In this document: positions 18,245 through 28,374 of the stretch, piece by piece
How the letters are laid out: the number at the start of each line of letters is the position of its first letter
How positions within the stretch are numbered: the stretch's first letter is position 1
Assembly: GCA_030157865.1 (NCBI GenBank)
Contig: JAOATY010000022.1
Location: forward strand, 1 to 50,639
DNA: 50,639 nucleotides
Reading direction: 5' to 3'
From: Candidatus Nanopelagicales bacterium
Lineage (GTDB): Bacteria > Actinomycetota > Actinomycetes > S36-B12 > UBA5976
Position numbers and translations under genes: made by a program
Notes under the pieces: generated by a model
What the model saw: only the letters and a program-made list of their open reading frames with translations
Database searches by the model: none
Told to the model about the DNA's origin: nothing

Positions 18245-18964
18245 GTGGCCCAAGAGATCTCATTTAGAAGTGACGTCACTGTCGAATTAGTTAAGCATTC
18301 GGCGGGTGATGCGGATGTTCTTTGGGCAGCTCGTGTTTCTACAAAAGGCGACCAATCTGCAGTTGATGTGAATGCGGATTCTGCAGCGTCAGCCGGCTTA
18401 ATCAACTACTTGATGCGGGATCGTCACGGCAGTCCATTCGAGCACTCGGTATTTACCTTCTTCGTTCAAGCACCAATTTTTATGTGGCGTGAACATTTCC
18501 GTCACCGCATGGCAAGTTACAACGAAGAATCAGGTCGTTACAAAGTTTTAGAACCCGTTTTCTACACACCAGGACCAGAGCGAAAGCTCATTCAAGTTGG
18601 CAAAGCCGGAGCATACGAATTTGTTGACGGCACTCCAGAGCAACTTGAAATTGTTACCGCAGAAACCAAGAAGTCTTGTGAAGTTGCATATGCATCGTAC
18701 GAAGCCATGCTCGAAGCCGGTGTAGCGCGAGAAGTCGCTCGCATTGTTTTGCCTGTGACAATTTACAGCTCGGCTTACGTAACAATGAATGCTCGTGCCC
18801 TGATGAACTTCTTAAGTTTGCGCCGTAAAGCTGAAGGTTCTCATTTTCCTTCCTTCCCGCAGCGCGAAATTGAAATGGTTGCAGAGAAGTACGAAACAGA
18901 ATTCGAACGAATCATGCCACTTACCCATGCATCTTTTGTTGCAAATGGGCGAGTAGCGCCGTAG
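18245..18964 (+). CDS. thyX: Flavin-dependent thymidylate synthase ThyX
   Basis: ThyX makes dTMP from dUMP using methylene-tetrahydrofolate, FAD and NADPH. The 239-residue protein has the diagnostic ThyX motif RHRMASYNEESGR (86-98) and the second conserved segment with ARIVLPVTIYSSAYVTMNARALMNFLSLR. The GTG at 18245 gives the usual N-terminus, and the closely placed TAGCCT suggests a leaderless mRNA. It lies 28 nt before dapA, an arrangement conserved in Actinobacteria. No thyA is visible in this window. Confidence 0.96.
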   Translation: MAQEISFRSDVTVELVKHSAGDADVLWAARVSTKGDQSAVDVNADSAASAGLINYLMRDRHGSPFEHSVFTFFVQAPIFMWREHFRHRMASYNEESGRYKVLEPVFYTPGPERKLIQVGKAGAYEFVDGTPEQLEIVTAETKKSCEVAYASYEAMLEAGVAREVARIVLPVTIYSSAYVTMNARALMNFLSLRRKAEGSHFPSFPQREIEMVAEKYETEFERIMPLTHASFVANGRVAP

Positions 18965-18992
18965 ATGATATTGAAAGTGAACTGGTGAGACT

Positions 18993-19889
18993 TTGAAAGC
19001 GGAAGAGGCATTTGGCACGGTTTTGACCGCGATGGTCACACCGTTTACCGCAGATGGATCAAAGATTGATTTCGATGCTGCTGCGGCGTTGGCTAATGAT
19101 CTAGTTGATCTTGGAAACAACGGCTTAGTCGTAAATGGAACCACTGGTGAATCACCAACCACAGATGAGCATGAAAAACTTGAGCTACTGAAAGTGGTAA
19201 TTGACGCAGTTGGCAGTCGCGCCAAGGTCGTTGCAGGTGCGGGCTCGAATGACACTGCACATTCGATTCTGTTAGCCAAGGATGCGCAGAAAGCGGGCGC
19301 CCACGGCTTGCTTGTAGTCACGCCGTATTACAACAAGCCACCGCAGGCTGGAATTTACGCTCACATGATTGCGGTCGCAGATTCAACTGATTTGCCCGTT
19401 ATGGTTTATGACATTCCTGGACGTGCAGGCATTGCAATTACGAATGAAACTATGTTGCAGCTTGCTAAGCATCCAAAGATCATCGCGAATAAAGATGCAA
19501 AGGGAGACCCATGGGCAGCTTCCCAGATCATGGCTGAATCCGATCTTGCCTACTATTCCGGTGATGACCCTCTAAACCTTGCGCTACTTGCAATTGGCGC
19601 GGTCGGTGTCGTTAGCGTTACCGGTCATATAGTTGCAGATCGCCATAAGCAAATGGTGGAAGCGATGCAAAACAACGATGTGAATACCGCTCGTGAAATT
19701 AACCGCTCACTTGTTCCAATCACCGAAGGCATTATGACCAAGGCGGGTGGGGCAATCATGGTTAAGGCCGCACTTGATCAACTTGGCAGAGTTGGTGGCG
19801 GCTCACTTCGTTTGCCGTTAATTCCAGCAACGGATGATCAAAGACGTGTATTGCGCGAAGACTTGATTAAGGGTGGCTTCAGTCTGTGA
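18993..19889 (+). CDS. dapA: 4-hydroxy-tetrahydrodipicolinate synthase
   Basis: DapA condenses pyruvate with aspartate semialdehyde, the first committed step to lysine and diaminopimelate. The 298-residue TIM-barrel protein shows NGTTGESPT (49-57), VTPYYNKPPQ with the active-site tyrosine, VYDIPGRAGI with Tyr139, and the Schiff-base lysine in ANKDAKGD (Lys167). The TTG start has GGTGAG seven nt upstream and gives the normal N-terminus before FGTVLTAMVTPF. It overlaps the RNase J start codon by 4 bp (GTGA), so the two are coupled, a pairing common in Actinobacteria. Confidence 0.96.
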   Translation: MKAEEAFGTVLTAMVTPFTADGSKIDFDAAAALANDLVDLGNNGLVVNGTTGESPTTDEHEKLELLKVVIDAVGSRAKVVAGAGSNDTAHSILLAKDAQKAGAHGLLVVTPYYNKPPQAGIYAHMIAVADSTDLPVMVYDIPGRAGIAITNETMLQLAKHPKIIANKDAKGDPWAASQIMAESDLAYYSGDDPLNLALLAIGAVGVVSVTGHIVADRHKQMVEAMQNNDVNTAREINRSLVPITEGIMTKAGGAIMVKAALDQLGRVGGGSLRLPLIPATDDQRRVLREDLIKGGFSL

Positions 19890-21571
19890 CATTTTCACAA
19901 ATTGACCTTCCAACTCCGCCACCGTTAACCGATGACACGTTTCGAGTTGTTGCGCTAGGTGGACTAGGCGACATCGGTCGAAATATGACCGTACTTGAAT
20001 ATCGTGGAAAGCTCTTGATTGTTGACTGCGGAGTTTTATTCCCAGAAGAAACTCAGCCAGGCGTCGATCTAATTCTTCCGGATTTTGCTTACATTCAGGA
20101 TCGTCTTGATGACGTAGCGGCTGTGATCCTTACGCATGGACATGAGGATCACATTGGTGCTGTTCCATATTTGTTGAGGCATAAGCAAGACATTCCAATA
20201 GTTGGGTCACAACTTACTTTGGCTTTTGTCGAAAGCAAGTTAAGAGAACATCGAATTTCTGCTTACTCTCACGCGGTAAAAGAAGGCATGACTGAAAAGT
20301 TTGGCGACTTCTCCGTGGAATTTATTGCGGTGAACCACTCCATTCCAGATGCATTGGCAGTTGCAGTAACAACTGATGCCGGAACCATCTTGATAACTGG
20401 CGACTTCAAAATGGATCAGCTCCCACTTGATGGCAGAGTTACTGACCTGAATGCTTTTGCTCGCTTAGGCGACAAGGGCGTAGACCTGTTTTTAGTTGAT
20501 TCAACAAATGCAGAAGTACCTGGTTTTGTTACAAGCGAAAAAGACATCATTCCAACTTTGCAACAAGTTATCGGTGGTGCTTCTGGTCGCGTGATTGTTG
20601 CCTCGTTTGCATCGCATGTTCACCGCGTTCAGCAAATCATCGATGTTGCCGTTAAGAACAATCGAAAAATCGCATTCGTTGGTCGATCCATGGTTCGCAA
20701 TATGGCACTGGCAAGCGACCTTGGTTATCTAACGATTCCAGGTGGGGCACTTATCTCTAGCGATGAGATGGCCGACCTGCCCGACGATCAAGCCGTTTTG
20801 ATTTGCACCGGATCGCAAGGTGAGCCAATGGCTGCATTGGCAAGAATCGCTAATCAAGATCATGCAATTTCTGTTGGCACTGGCGACACTGTAATCCTGG
20901 CTTCATCACTAATTCCTGGTAACGAGAATGCGGTGTATCGCATCATTAACGACTTAACGCGTTTGGGAGCACATGTAGTCCACAAGGGAAACGCTCTGGT
21001 GCACGTTTCTGGTCACGCAGCTGCGGGCGAGCTTTTGTATTGCTACAACATTGTTAAACCGAAGAACGTAATGCCAATTCACGGCGAGTGGCGCCACCTG
21101 CGGGCCAATGCAGATTTGGCAATCAAAACCGGTGTTCCAGAATCACGAGTCATGTTGGCTGGCGATGGAATCGTTGTCGATCTAGTTGATGGAAAAGCCA
21201 GCATTGTTGGCGCAGTTCCATGCGGCTACGTCTACGTTGAGGGATCTACCGTCGGCGAAGTTTCTGAGTCACTTCTTAAAGATCGTCGCGTATTGGGCGA
21301 AGATGGATTCCTGTCGATCGTGGCAGCCATTGATTTTGAATTACGTAAGGTCATCGCCGGCCCTCAGATTCATGCTCGTGGATTCAGTAAAGAAGAAAGC
21401 GTCTTTGAAGAGATCTTGCCGAAAATTAAGCAAACTCTTGAGGCTGCCTTGGCAGAAGGCGTCACCGATACCCATCAACTGGGCCAAATGGTACGCCGGG
21501 TAGCCGGTAAATGGGTGGGAGAGAAGCATCGCCGCCGTCCGATGATTGTCCCGGTAATTATTTCTAATTAA
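19886..21571 (+). CDS. rnj: Ribonuclease J
   Basis: RNase J is a metallo-beta-lactamase/beta-CASP ribonuclease with 5'-3' exonuclease and endonuclease activity, used in mRNA decay and rRNA processing. The 561-residue protein has the zinc motif HGHEDH (84-89), the later ligands in NHSIPDALAV and TGDFKMDQ, the beta-CASP segment VASFASHVHRVQQI, and the C-terminal histidine motif PIHGEWRHL. The GTG overlaps the dapA stop. RNase J and PNPase are both encoded in this window, giving the 5'-3' and 3'-5' arms of RNA decay. Confidence 0.96.
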   Translation: MTFSQIDLPTPPPLTDDTFRVVALGGLGDIGRNMTVLEYRGKLLIVDCGVLFPEETQPGVDLILPDFAYIQDRLDDVAAVILTHGHEDHIGAVPYLLRHKQDIPIVGSQLTLAFVESKLREHRISAYSHAVKEGMTEKFGDFSVEFIAVNHSIPDALAVAVTTDAGTILITGDFKMDQLPLDGRVTDLNAFARLGDKGVDLFLVDSTNAEVPGFVTSEKDIIPTLQQVIGGASGRVIVASFASHVHRVQQIIDVAVKNNRKIAFVGRSMVRNMALASDLGYLTIPGGALISSDEMADLPDDQAVLICTGSQGEPMAALARIANQDHAISVGTGDTVILASSLIPGNENAVYRIINDLTRLGAHVVHKGNALVHVSGHAAAGELLYCYNIVKPKNVMPIHGEWRHLRANADLAIKTGVPESRVMLAGDGIVVDLVDGKASIVGAVPCGYVYVEGSTVGEVSESLLKDRRVLGEDGFLSIVAAIDFELRKVIAGPQIHARGFSKEESVFEEILPKIKQTLEAALAEGVTDTHQLGQMVRRVAGKWVGEKHRRRPMIVPVIISN

Positions 21572-21642
21572 CTCAAGGACTTTTTAGCGGAATTTCCGAC
21601 ACGCCGTGACTCTTGGTGCCAGTGTTACTGGAGTGTTTCGGA

Positions 21643-21654
21643 TATATTTGTTAT
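21643..21654 (+). promoter_or_regulatory. Leaderless-type -10 box for ftsK
   Basis: TATATT at 21643-21648 stands exactly 6 nt before the ATG at 21655. There is no ribosome-binding site next to this ATG. This supports ATG 21655 over an upstream in-frame GTG at 21613. Confidence 0.6.
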
Positions 21655-24294
21655 ATGGCTTCCCCGTCAGCGGCAAAGACTCGTCCGCGCACCTCAGCAT
21701 CGTCCCGTCCACAAGGAAGAAATTCCGCTTCAGGACGTGCTCCGGTTAAGCCTCGCAAGAGTTCAAAGCCATCCGCATTGGCCACCACTTTCCAGGGACT
21801 TCGCAAGTTTGCAACTGCGATCTGGTTAGGAATTGCGCACGTAATTGGTGCAATCGCTCGCGGCATTGGTAAAAGTGCAAAAGATCTAGATCCAGCTCAT
21901 CGTCGCGATGGCCTGGGCTTGCTTTACTTGTCGCTGGCAATTGTTGTGGCTTCCGTTGTTTGGTTCGACGTAGCTGGATTTATTTCTGGCGTTGTCACAA
22001 GCTTGGTAACTGGCGCAGTGGGCATCTTTGATGTGTTTGCTCCGGTAGCGCTTCTAGTTGTTGCAATTCAAACTCTTCGCCACCCAGATGCACCATCCCA
22101 GAAAAAGGGACGTCTAACAATTGGTTGGACTCTTCTGGCACTAAGCGTGATGGGTATCGCTCACATCAATCGCGGAAACCCAATCCCATCTTCTGGCGCT
22201 ACTGCGATGCGGGAAGCGTCCGGTTGGGTTGGCTGGGCAATCACCGCTCCATTCGTTAGCGCAGCTGGAACGATTGTTACCGTTTTACTTCTTCTTGTTG
22301 TGGCTTTCTTTTCAACTCTGATCATCACTGCAACACCAGTGAATGCAATCCCGGCAAAAATCAAAGCCTTGATCGCAAAATTTGAGCGCACTCCAGTAGC
22401 GGGCGAAGTCGAAGAAACGCATCCGAACGTTGAATCCATTTCGGCTGCTCAAGCACAGCTTGCCCTTGACCTAACGGTTGCTCCGAATCGCACACTGTTT
22501 AGTCGTCTACGTCGCAAGAATTCTGCTTCGCCAGAAATCGATCCAGCTTTGGCAATCGGTGAACTTGCTGGCGATGCACCATTTGCCACACCTGTTGTCA
22601 GCAACTTAGAAATCGAAGACGAGATTGAACTAGTTGCTGAAGTCCAAGACATAACTCAGATGAATACGATCGCCGTTGATGTGCTAGCACCAGTAGTTTC
22701 AAATGACACTCAAGCGGTTTCGCTAGAGACTCCAGCTGCAAAGCCATCAGCACCAGCAGCTCCTTCACAGCCAGCTTCAATGCTTGACGTTAAGCCAGCT
22801 AAACCAGAACAGCTTCAGTTTGTGTCGGCATCAAATTACAAATTGCCAAGTGAGTCATTGTTAAAGCCAGGAGCGAAGCCAAAGGCGCGCACTGCTGCAA
22901 ACGATGCTGTAATCGAGGCGCTAACTCAAGTTCTCGAACAATTCGACATCGACGCTAAAGTAACTGGATTCCAGCGCGGCCCAACCGTAACTCGTTATGA
23001 AGTGGAACTTGGTCCAAAGGTAAAAGTCGAGCGAGTAACTGCATTAAGCAAGAACATCGCTTATGCCGTAGCAAGTGCGGACGTTCGTATTCTTTCGCCA
23101 ATTCCAGGTAAGAGTGCAATCGGTATTGAAATTCCTAATACTGATCGCGAAGTGGTTTCACTTGGTGACGTTATGCGAAGTGGGGAAGCGGCTGGCGATG
23201 ACCATCCAATGTTGGTTGGTCTTGGTAAGGACGTAGAAGGCGGATTTACTGTAGCCAACTTGGCAAAGATGCCACACCTTTTGGTAGCTGGTGCTACCGG
23301 AGCGGGTAAGTCCGGTTGCATGAACACTTTGATCACCTCGATCTTGATGCGTTCAACTCCTGATGAAGTTCGCATGGTTTTGATCGATCCAAAGCGAGTC
23401 GAGTTAACTGCTTACGAAGGCATCCCACACTTGATTAGCCCAATTATTACTAACCCTAAAAAGGCAGCAGAAGCTCTTGCTTGGGTTGTTAAAGAGATGG
23501 AAGCACGTTACGACGATCTTTCTGCTTATGGATTCCGTCACGTAGATGATTTCAATAAGGCTGTTCGTGGTGGCAAGGTTTCTCCACCAGAAGGCTCTCA
23601 GCGAGTTCTTCGCCCATACCCATACTTGCTTGTCGTGGTAGACGAACTTGCAGACTTAATGATGGTTGCACCACGCGACGTAGAAGATTCAGTTGTGAGA
23701 ATCACTCAGCTTGCGCGTGCTGCTGGTATTCACTTAGTTCTTGCAACACAGCGTCCTTCGGTTGATGTTGTTACCGGTTTGATTAAGGCAAACGTTCCTA
23801 GCCGTCTGGCGTTCTCAACTTCAAGCTTGGCTGATAGCCGAGTAATTCTGGATCAACCAGGTGCAGAAAAACTTGTTGGTCAGGGCGATGGGCTATTCCT
23901 TCCAATGGGAACTTCAAAGCCAATTCGTATTCAATGCTCATGGGTTACTGAGGCAGAAATCCGTTCCGTTGTAGCGCACGCAAAGAGCCAAATGGCGCCT
24001 CAGTATCGCGAAGACATCGCTGCTCCAGTTTCAGCAACTAGAGAAATTGATGGAGACATCGGTAACGATCTGGATGATTTGTTAGCAGCTGTTGAGTTAG
24101 TTGTATCAACTCAGTTTGGTTCAACTTCTATGCTGCAGCGCAAACTTCGCATTGGTTTTGCTAAAGCGGGTCGCTTGATGGATCTTATGGAATCACGAAA
24201 CATTGTTGGCCCATCTGAAGGTTCAAAGGCTCGTGAAGTATTGGTAACTGCTGAAGACTTAGCAGGTACTATCGCATTAATTCGCGGCGAGTAG
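21655..24294 (+). CDS. ftsK: DNA translocase FtsK
   Basis: FtsK pumps chromosomal DNA through the division septum and activates XerCD recombination at dif. The 879-residue protein starts with a basic S/R-rich segment, followed by about four membrane helices (about 75-230), a variable A/P/E-rich linker (about 230-420) and the motor. The motor has Walker A GATGAGKS, Walker [14 protein letters not shown], and [22 protein letters not shown]. The C-terminal winged-helix gamma domain begins about residue 805 ([19 protein letters not shown]). It is short for the family because the linker is reduced. ATG 21655 is chosen from the basic start and the -10 box spacing. XerD is encoded 5 kb downstream. 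Confidence 0.96.
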   Translation: MASPSAAKTRPRTSASSRPQGRNSASGRAPVKPRKSSKPSALATTFQGLRKFATAIWLGIAHVIGAIARGIGKSAKDLDPAHRRDGLGLLYLSLAIVVASVVWFDVAGFISGVVTSLVTGAVGIFDVFAPVALLVVAIQTLRHPDAPSQKKGRLTIGWTLLALSVMGIAHINRGNPIPSSGATAMREASGWVGWAITAPFVSAAGTIVTVLLLLVVAFFSTLIITATPVNAIPAKIKALIAKFERTPVAGEVEETHPNVESISAAQAQLALDLTVAPNRTLFSRLRRKNSASPEIDPALAIGELAGDAPFATPVVSNLEIEDEIELVAEVQDITQMNTIAVDVLAPVVSNDTQAVSLETPAAKPSAPAAPSQPASMLDVKPAKPEQLQFVSASNYKLPSESLLKPGAKPKARTAANDAVIEALTQVLEQFDIDAKVTGFQRGPTVTRYEVELGPKVKVERVTALSKNIAYAVASADVRILSPIPGKSAIGIEIPNTDREVVSLGDVMRSGEAAGDDHPMLVGLGKDVEGGFTVANLAKMPHLLVAGATGAGKSGCMNTLITSILMRSTPDEVRMVLIDPKRVELTAYEGIPHLISPIITNPKKAAEALAWVVKEMEARYDDLSAYGFRHVDDFNKAVRGGKVSPPEGSQRVLRPYPYLLVVVDELADLMMVAPRDVEDSVVRITQLARAAGIHLVLATQRPSVDVVTGLIKANVPSRLAFSTSSLADSRVILDQPGAEKLVGQGDGLFLPMGTSKPIRIQCSWVTEAEIRSVVAHAKSQMAPQYREDIAAPVSATREIDGDIGNDLDDLLAAVELVVSTQFGSTSMLQRKLRIGFAKAGRLMDLMESRNIVGPSEGSKAREVLVTAEDLAGTIALIRGE

Positions 24295-24304
24295 GCTTCA
24301 CAGC
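24292..24304 (+). promoter_or_regulatory. Leaderless-type -10 box for rimO, overlapping the ftsK stop
   Basis: TAGGCT at 24292-24297 begins with the ftsK TAG stop and lies 7 nt before the GTG at 24305. No ribosome-binding site is visible. Confidence 0.55.
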
Positions 24305-25684
24305 GTGACCGCTAATCCTCGTGTATCAATCGTTTCGTTAGGTTGTTCAAGAAACGACGTTGACTCCGAAGAACTGGCTGGCAGATTAGCTGCGGACGGC
24401 TGGAATCTAGTTTCCGATGGCGATGCTACTGACTTAGTTTTGGTAAATACTTGTGGATTTATTGAACAGGCTAAAAAGGATTCCATAGACACGATTCTGG
24501 AAGCTAGCGAACTTCTTGCTGGAAATGGCAAAGTAGTCGCGGTTGGATGTTTAGCCCAGCGATATGGCAAAGAGCTTGCTGCGGAGTTGCCAGAGGCCGA
24601 CGCAGTTCTAAGTTTTGATGATTACGCAGACATTGGTTCAACATTGCGAAAAGTTTTAGCTGGTGAAACCATTGATGCTCACACTCCAGGGGATAGACGC
24701 AAACTCTTACCAATTTCTCCTGTTGATCGACAGTTAGCTACAGGTGAAGTGTCCACGCCAGGTATGGGTCCGCATGTTTATCGAAAGCGATTAGATTCCA
24801 CGCCATGGGCACCGTTGAAGATAGCTTCGGGTTGCGATCGCAGATGCACTTTCTGCGCAATACCGGCATTCCGCGGTTCATTTGTTTCCAGAGATCCAGG
24901 TGAAATTTTTGAGGAAGCCGCTTGGCTTGGCGAAAACGGCGTTCGTGAACTTCTTCTTGTTAGCGAAAACTCGACATCTTATGGCAAGGATCTTGGCGAC
25001 TTAAGGTTGCTCGAGAAACTATTGCCACTTTTGATGCAACCCGAAGGAATTGAATGGGTTCGTGTTTCATATCTTCAGCCTGCTGAAATGCGACCAGACT
25101 TGATTAGTGTCATTGCAAATACACCGGGCGTAGTTCCGTATTTTGATCTTTCATTTCAGCATGCAAGTAACGCGGTATTGCGCCGCATGAAACGATTCGG
25201 TGGCACAGATAGCTTCCTCGATTTGCTTAGTGCAATTCGCATCCACAATCCGCTTGCTGGCGCCAGAACAAATGTCATCGTTGGATTCCCAGGTGAAACT
25301 GAAGCCGATGTTACTGAATTAATTGAATTCATCGAAGGTGCGCGCCTTGATGCTGTTGGTGTCTTTGCCTATTCAGATGAAGACGGCACAGCCGCGGTAG
25401 CGCTGGATGGTCACTTACCGGAACATGAAGTCCAGAAACGGCATGAAGAAGTGAGCAAGATTGCACTTCGAGTCAGCGAAGATGTTGCGCGCAGTCGAAT
25501 TGGTCAAGAAGTTTCTGTTTTGATCGAAGAGTCAGGCAATCAAGGTCGTAGCGAGCACCAAGGTCCAGAAGTTGATGGCTCAACAAACGTAGTTAGCGAT
25601 CAAGAACTACCTGTTGGCTCTATTGTTCGTGCAGTTGTAGTGGATTCGATTGGTGTCGATCTAGTTGCAAAGCAGATTTCCTAA
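24305..25684 (+). CDS. rimO: Ribosomal protein S12 methylthiotransferase RimO
   Basis: RimO is a radical-SAM enzyme with two iron-sulfur clusters that adds a methylthio group to an aspartate of ribosomal protein S12. The 459-residue protein has the N-terminal UPF0004 domain with cluster cysteines 14, 50 and 82, the radical-SAM motif CDRRCTFC (cysteines 177, 181, 184), and a C-terminal TRAM domain. RimO rather than MiaB is favoured by the [12 protein letters not shown] start (MiaB has NTYGCQMN-like residues) and the CAIPAFRG segment. It ends in a TAATG overlap with pgsA. Confidence 0.94.
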   Translation: MTANPRVSIVSLGCSRNDVDSEELAGRLAADGWNLVSDGDATDLVLVNTCGFIEQAKKDSIDTILEASELLAGNGKVVAVGCLAQRYGKELAAELPEADAVLSFDDYADIGSTLRKVLAGETIDAHTPGDRRKLLPISPVDRQLATGEVSTPGMGPHVYRKRLDSTPWAPLKIASGCDRRCTFCAIPAFRGSFVSRDPGEIFEEAAWLGENGVRELLLVSENSTSYGKDLGDLRLLEKLLPLLMQPEGIEWVRVSYLQPAEMRPDLISVIANTPGVVPYFDLSFQHASNAVLRRMKRFGGTDSFLDLLSAIRIHNPLAGARTNVIVGFPGETEADVTELIEFIEGARLDAVGVFAYSDEDGTAAVALDGHLPEHEVQKRHEEVSKIALRVSEDVARSRIGQEVSVLIEESGNQGRSEHQGPEVDGSTNVVSDQELPVGSIVRAVVVDSIGVDLVAKQIS

Positions 25685-26274
25685 TGACGCAGCAACCAAT
25701 CCCAGATCACTTAGGTGATCCAAGCAACGAAGTACCTGTGCTAAACATTCCAAATTTGTTAACTGTGGCCCGATTGCTAATGGTTCCGGTTTTCGGTTAC
25801 TTGGTCCTTGCCGTTGAACAAACTCAGTCAGTGCAGTGGGCGAGTGCGACCGTGTTCTTAGTAGCTGCGTTAACTGATTTAGTTGATGGTGTCTGGGCTA
25901 GACGTTACGGATTAGTAACCAACTTTGGAAAGATTGCAGACCCAATCGCGGATAAAGCTCTGATTGGAACTGCGCTGGTTGCCCTTTCTATTCAAGGCGA
26001 TATCGCTTGGTGGGTAACGATCGTAATCATTCTGCGTGAAGTAGCCGTCACGTTGTTGCGTTTTTGGGTAATTAAAAAAGGTGTCATACCAGCAAGTCGT
26101 GGTGGCAAATTGAAGACAGTTAGTCAGATTGTGGCAATCGTTGCCTTCCTGATTCCACTTCATGGCTGGGTTGATGCAGTTGCACAAATGTCACTCGGCG
26201 TAGCTTTGGCACTGACAATAACTACCGGCATTGACTATGTATTGAAAGCTCGCGTTCTTCCGAAAAACCGTTAG
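25684..26274 (+). CDS. pgsA: CDP-diacylglycerol-glycerol-3-phosphate 3-phosphatidyltransferase
   Basis: PgsA makes phosphatidylglycerol phosphate, the precursor of anionic membrane lipids. The 196-residue membrane protein has a complete CDP-alcohol phosphotransferase motif: D65, D68-G69, A72-R73, G82, D86 and D90 in the stretch from DLVDG to DPIADK. About five hydrophobic segments follow the N-terminal NIPNLLTVARLLMVPVF. The ATG shares one base with the rimO stop codon (TAATG). The rimO-pgsA-cinA-clgR order is typical of Actinobacteria. Confidence 0.93.
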   Translation: MTQQPIPDHLGDPSNEVPVLNIPNLLTVARLLMVPVFGYLVLAVEQTQSVQWASATVFLVAALTDLVDGVWARRYGLVTNFGKIADPIADKALIGTALVALSIQGDIAWWVTIVIILREVAVTLLRFWVIKKGVIPASRGGKLKTVSQIVAIVAFLIPLHGWVDAVAQMSLGVALALTITTGIDYVLKARVLPKNR

Positions 26275-26279
26275 ATTTT

Positions 26280-26306
26280 TTGACATACTAGGCCAATGAA
26301 TAGAGC
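26280..26306 (+). promoter_or_regulatory. Candidate promoter for cinA
   Basis: A perfect -35 consensus TTGACA at 26280-26285 is followed 15 nt later by TAGAGC at 26301-26306, which is 6 nt before the cinA ATG. The spacing is short and the -10 lacks the final T, so this is weaker than the other leaderless candidates. Confidence 0.4.
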
Positions 26307-26312
26307 CACACT

Positions 26313-26822
26313 ATGACAACCGATATTGATTCCCTCGCCGTAACGGTCGTATTCGCCATGCAAGGTCGAACTGTAGCTACCGCTGAATCAATTACTGGTG
26401 GCCAACTTGGCTCGACAATCACATCCATTCCTGGTGCATCGCAAATCTTCCGTGGTGGAGTTATCGCATATGCAACTGACTTAAAGTCCAGCTTGCTCGG
26501 AGTCTCGGAGTCGCTGCTTGCCGAAGGCGGGGCAGTACAAGCACAAGTGGCCTTAGAGATGGCAACTGGCGTAGCTAACAGACTTAATGCTGACTTTGGT
26601 TTGGCAGTAACTGGCGTAGCTGGTCCGGCATCTCAGGATGGTCATTTACCGGGCACAGTGTTCGTGGCTTGTGTTATGCGCGATGAGCAAGGTGCCGTAA
26701 TCGACTCTGCAGTTGATGAATTGCATCTTTTTCCTGAAGTTGACGATGCCAGGGAAGCTCGAGCACAGGTTCGGGAAGAAACCGTGGCAGCTGCATTAGA
26801 GCTACTGCTAACAATGCTTTAA
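26313..26822 (+). CDS. cinA: CinA C-terminal domain protein (nicotinamide-nucleotide amidohydrolase family)
   Basis: The 169-residue protein corresponds to the C-terminal domain of CinA, which in other bacteria (PncC) deamidates nicotinamide mononucleotide in pyridine-nucleotide recycling. The family patterns are present: TVATAESITGGQLGSTITSIPGAS (about 19-42, as a landmark), the segment FRGGVIAYATDLKSSLLGV, and the GVAGPASQDGHLPGTVFVA loop. The N-terminal molybdopterin-binding-like domain of full CinA is absent, which is common in Actinobacteria. No ribosome-binding site precedes the ATG. Confidence 0.9.
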   Translation: MTTDIDSLAVTVVFAMQGRTVATAESITGGQLGSTITSIPGASQIFRGGVIAYATDLKSSLLGVSESLLAEGGAVQAQVALEMATGVANRLNADFGLAVTGVAGPASQDGHLPGTVFVACVMRDEQGAVIDSAVDELHLFPEVDDAREARAQVREETVAAALELLLTML

Positions 26823-26853
26823 ATAGACGTTTATTTCCTCAGGTCTCTGGGGT

Positions 26854-26862
26854 TTATCCACA
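26854..26862 (+). promoter_or_regulatory. Single perfect DnaA box upstream of clgR
   Basis: TTATCCACA, the consensus DnaA box, lies in the 100-nt gap between cinA and the ClgR-type regulator. Only one copy is present, so this is not an origin. It could connect the regulator to DnaA or be a chance match. Confidence 0.4.
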
Positions 26863-26910
26863 CATTTATTGGGCATCATTAACAACAAGACGTATTAAGC
26901 AGATTATTGA

Positions 26911-26922
26911 TATGGTTAAGGA
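26911..26922 (+). promoter_or_regulatory. Leaderless-type -10 box for the ClgR-like regulator
   Basis: TATGGT at 26911-26916 is exactly 6 nt before the ATG at 26923. A second in-frame ATG at 26935 has its own GGAAG site, so translation could use either. Confidence 0.5.
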
Positions 26923-27327
26923 ATGGGAAGCGAAATGACTCAGTCAACACTGAATAACACATTCGGTTCAATTAACGTGCCGACACAACCTTCACTTACC
27001 CATACCGTAAAGATCGCAGCACCTGCTTCAGTTGCTCCGGCTGCCGGCAAGAAGATGATTCTTATGCGCCAAGTAATTGGTGAGGAGTTGCGCCGTCGTC
27101 GCAACGAACAGTCTCGTACCTTGCGCGACGTTTCTCGCGATGCTCAGGTATCCCTTGGATACTTGTCGGAGCTTGAGCGCGGGCAAAAAGAAGCATCTTC
27201 AGAACTTTTGGCAGCAGTTTGTGCGGCCCTAGATACTCCACTTTCAAGCCTGTTGGCGGGAGTAAGTGCTGAAGTAGCTCGTCGTGAAGCCATGATGGCT
27301 GATCGCAGCAGCTTTTCAATTGCCTAA
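26923..27327 (+). CDS. clgR: XRE-family transcriptional regulator, ClgR-like
   Basis: ClgR activates clp protease and DNA-repair genes in Actinobacteria. This 134-residue protein has one HTH_3 domain in the middle (about 50-105: [20 protein letters not shown], then [21 protein letters not shown]), closely matching the ClgR core. The N-terminal 45 residues are low-complexity and the C-terminus has the short tail on which Clp-dependent turnover of ClgR often depends. Start choice is open: ATG 26923 fits a leaderless mRNA, ATG 26935 has GGAAG five nt upstream. In many Actinobacteria recX-recA or similar follow; here xerD follows instead. Confidence 0.85.
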   Translation: MGSEMTQSTLNNTFGSINVPTQPSLTHTVKIAAPASVAPAAGKKMILMRQVIGEELRRRRNEQSRTLRDVSRDAQVSLGYLSELERGQKEASSELLAAVCAALDTPLSSLLAGVSAEVARREAMMADRSSFSIA

Positions 27328-27396
27328 TAGGCGCTCAATTTCAGGTATCACTTAAGTTCTGGCAGGAATTAAACGGGCTGCAATAGTTATGTCAGG

Positions 27397-27408
27397 TAAG
27401 TTCTAAGT
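27397..27408 (+). promoter_or_regulatory. Leaderless-type -10 box for xerD
   Basis: TAAGTT at 27397-27402 is followed by 6 nt and the GTG start at 27409. No ribosome-binding site is adjacent to the start. Confidence 0.5.
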
Positions 27409-28374
27409 GTGTCAGCAACTTCCTCATCTCAAATTCAGCGACATATAAATGGATATCTAGATCACCTTCTGGTTGAGCGTGGCTTGGCTAAAAATTCCAT
27501 GGCAGCCTACCGCCGCGATTTAGGTAGATATCTGGAGTTTCTCAACACCAAGGGGTTTGAAGACTTTTCCAAAGTTTCGGCAAATGACATATCCGACTTC
27601 TTAATCAGCTTGAGATTGGGTAGTGACCAACATCCGGCACTTGCTCCATCTTCAGCTGCTCGCACCTTAATTGCAGTTCGAGGTTTGCATGCCTTCTTGG
27701 CCAAAGAAGGAATCACTACGACAGATTCGGCCCGTGCCGTAAAGCCGCCTGGCGTATCTAAACGTCTACCTAAGGCTTTGACTTTTGCTGAAGTTGAGAG
27801 ATTGCTTGGGGCAGTTGGGGCAGGTAGCGATACCGATATATCAGTATTAATGATGCGCGATCAGGCACTTTTGGAATTGCTATACGGCACGGGTGCTCGA
27901 ATTTCGGAGCTAACTGACTTGAGTCTTGATGATGTCTCAACGCTTTCCAAAGAACTACCGATTCTGCGCCTTAAAGGTAAAGGCAACAAGGAACGCTTGG
28001 TCCCCGTGGGTTCACATGCCCTAAACGCCCTGGATCGATACTTGGTGAGAAGTAGGCCAGTTTTGTCTGGAAAATCAAAGGCAGACTCTGCGCTTTTCCT
28101 AAATGCGCGAGGCACAAAACTTTCCCGACAAAGCGCGTGGTCTATCTTGCAGGCTGCTGCTCAACGCGCAGATTTAGCAGGAAAAGTCTCGCCACACACT
28201 ATGCGGCACTCTTTTGCCACGCATTTGCTGGAAAATGGGGCAGATGTCCGAGTGGTTCAAGAGCTCTTGGGACACGCATCGGTGACCACCACCCAGATTT
28301 ATACCTTGGTAACGGTTGATCAACTACGTGAGGTTTATGCCACGGCCCACCCTCGAGCCCGTGCTCGAAACTGA
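27409..28374 (+). CDS. xerD: Site-specific tyrosine recombinase XerD
   Basis: XerD with XerC resolves chromosome dimers at dif, activated by FtsK. The 321-residue protein has an N-terminal SAM-like core-binding domain (about 10-110) and a C-terminal catalytic domain. The catalytic set is visible: Arg in GTGARISEL (about 164), Lys in [13 protein letters not shown], His-x-x-Arg in [16 protein letters not shown], His in [13 protein letters not shown] and the nucleophile Tyr in the same segment. Its length and position next to parA-scpAB mark it as the housekeeping XerD rather than a phage integrase. Confidence 0.94.
   Translation: MSATSSSQIQRHINGYLDHLLVERGLAKNSMAAYRRDLGRYLEFLNTKGFEDFSKVSANDISDFLISLRLGSDQHPALAPSSAARTLIAVRGLHAFLAKEGITTTDSARAVKPPGVSKRLPKALTFAEVERLLGAVGAGSDTDISVLMMRDQALLELLYGTGARISELTDLSLDDVSTLSKELPILRLKGKGNKERLVPVGSHALNALDRYLVRSRPVLSGKSKADSALFLNARGTKLSRQSAWSILQAAAQRADLAGKVSPHTMRHSFATHLLENGADVRVVQELLGHASVTTTQIYTLVTVDQLREVYATAHPRARARN

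Noticed and set aside
26854-26862. DnaA box considered as part of a replication origin
   Set aside because: Single copy, no AT-rich unwinding element, no dnaA/dnaN/gyrB nearby.
27330-27345. GCGCTCAATTTCAGG before xerD resembles the 31-bp repeat unit near ribF
   Set aside because: Only about 14 bases match and the rest of the unit is absent; chance is likely.
27409-28374. Tyrosine recombinase considered as a phage or island integrase
   Set aside because: Normal XerD length and motifs, adjacent to parA-scpAB, no attachment-site repeats or phage genes nearby.
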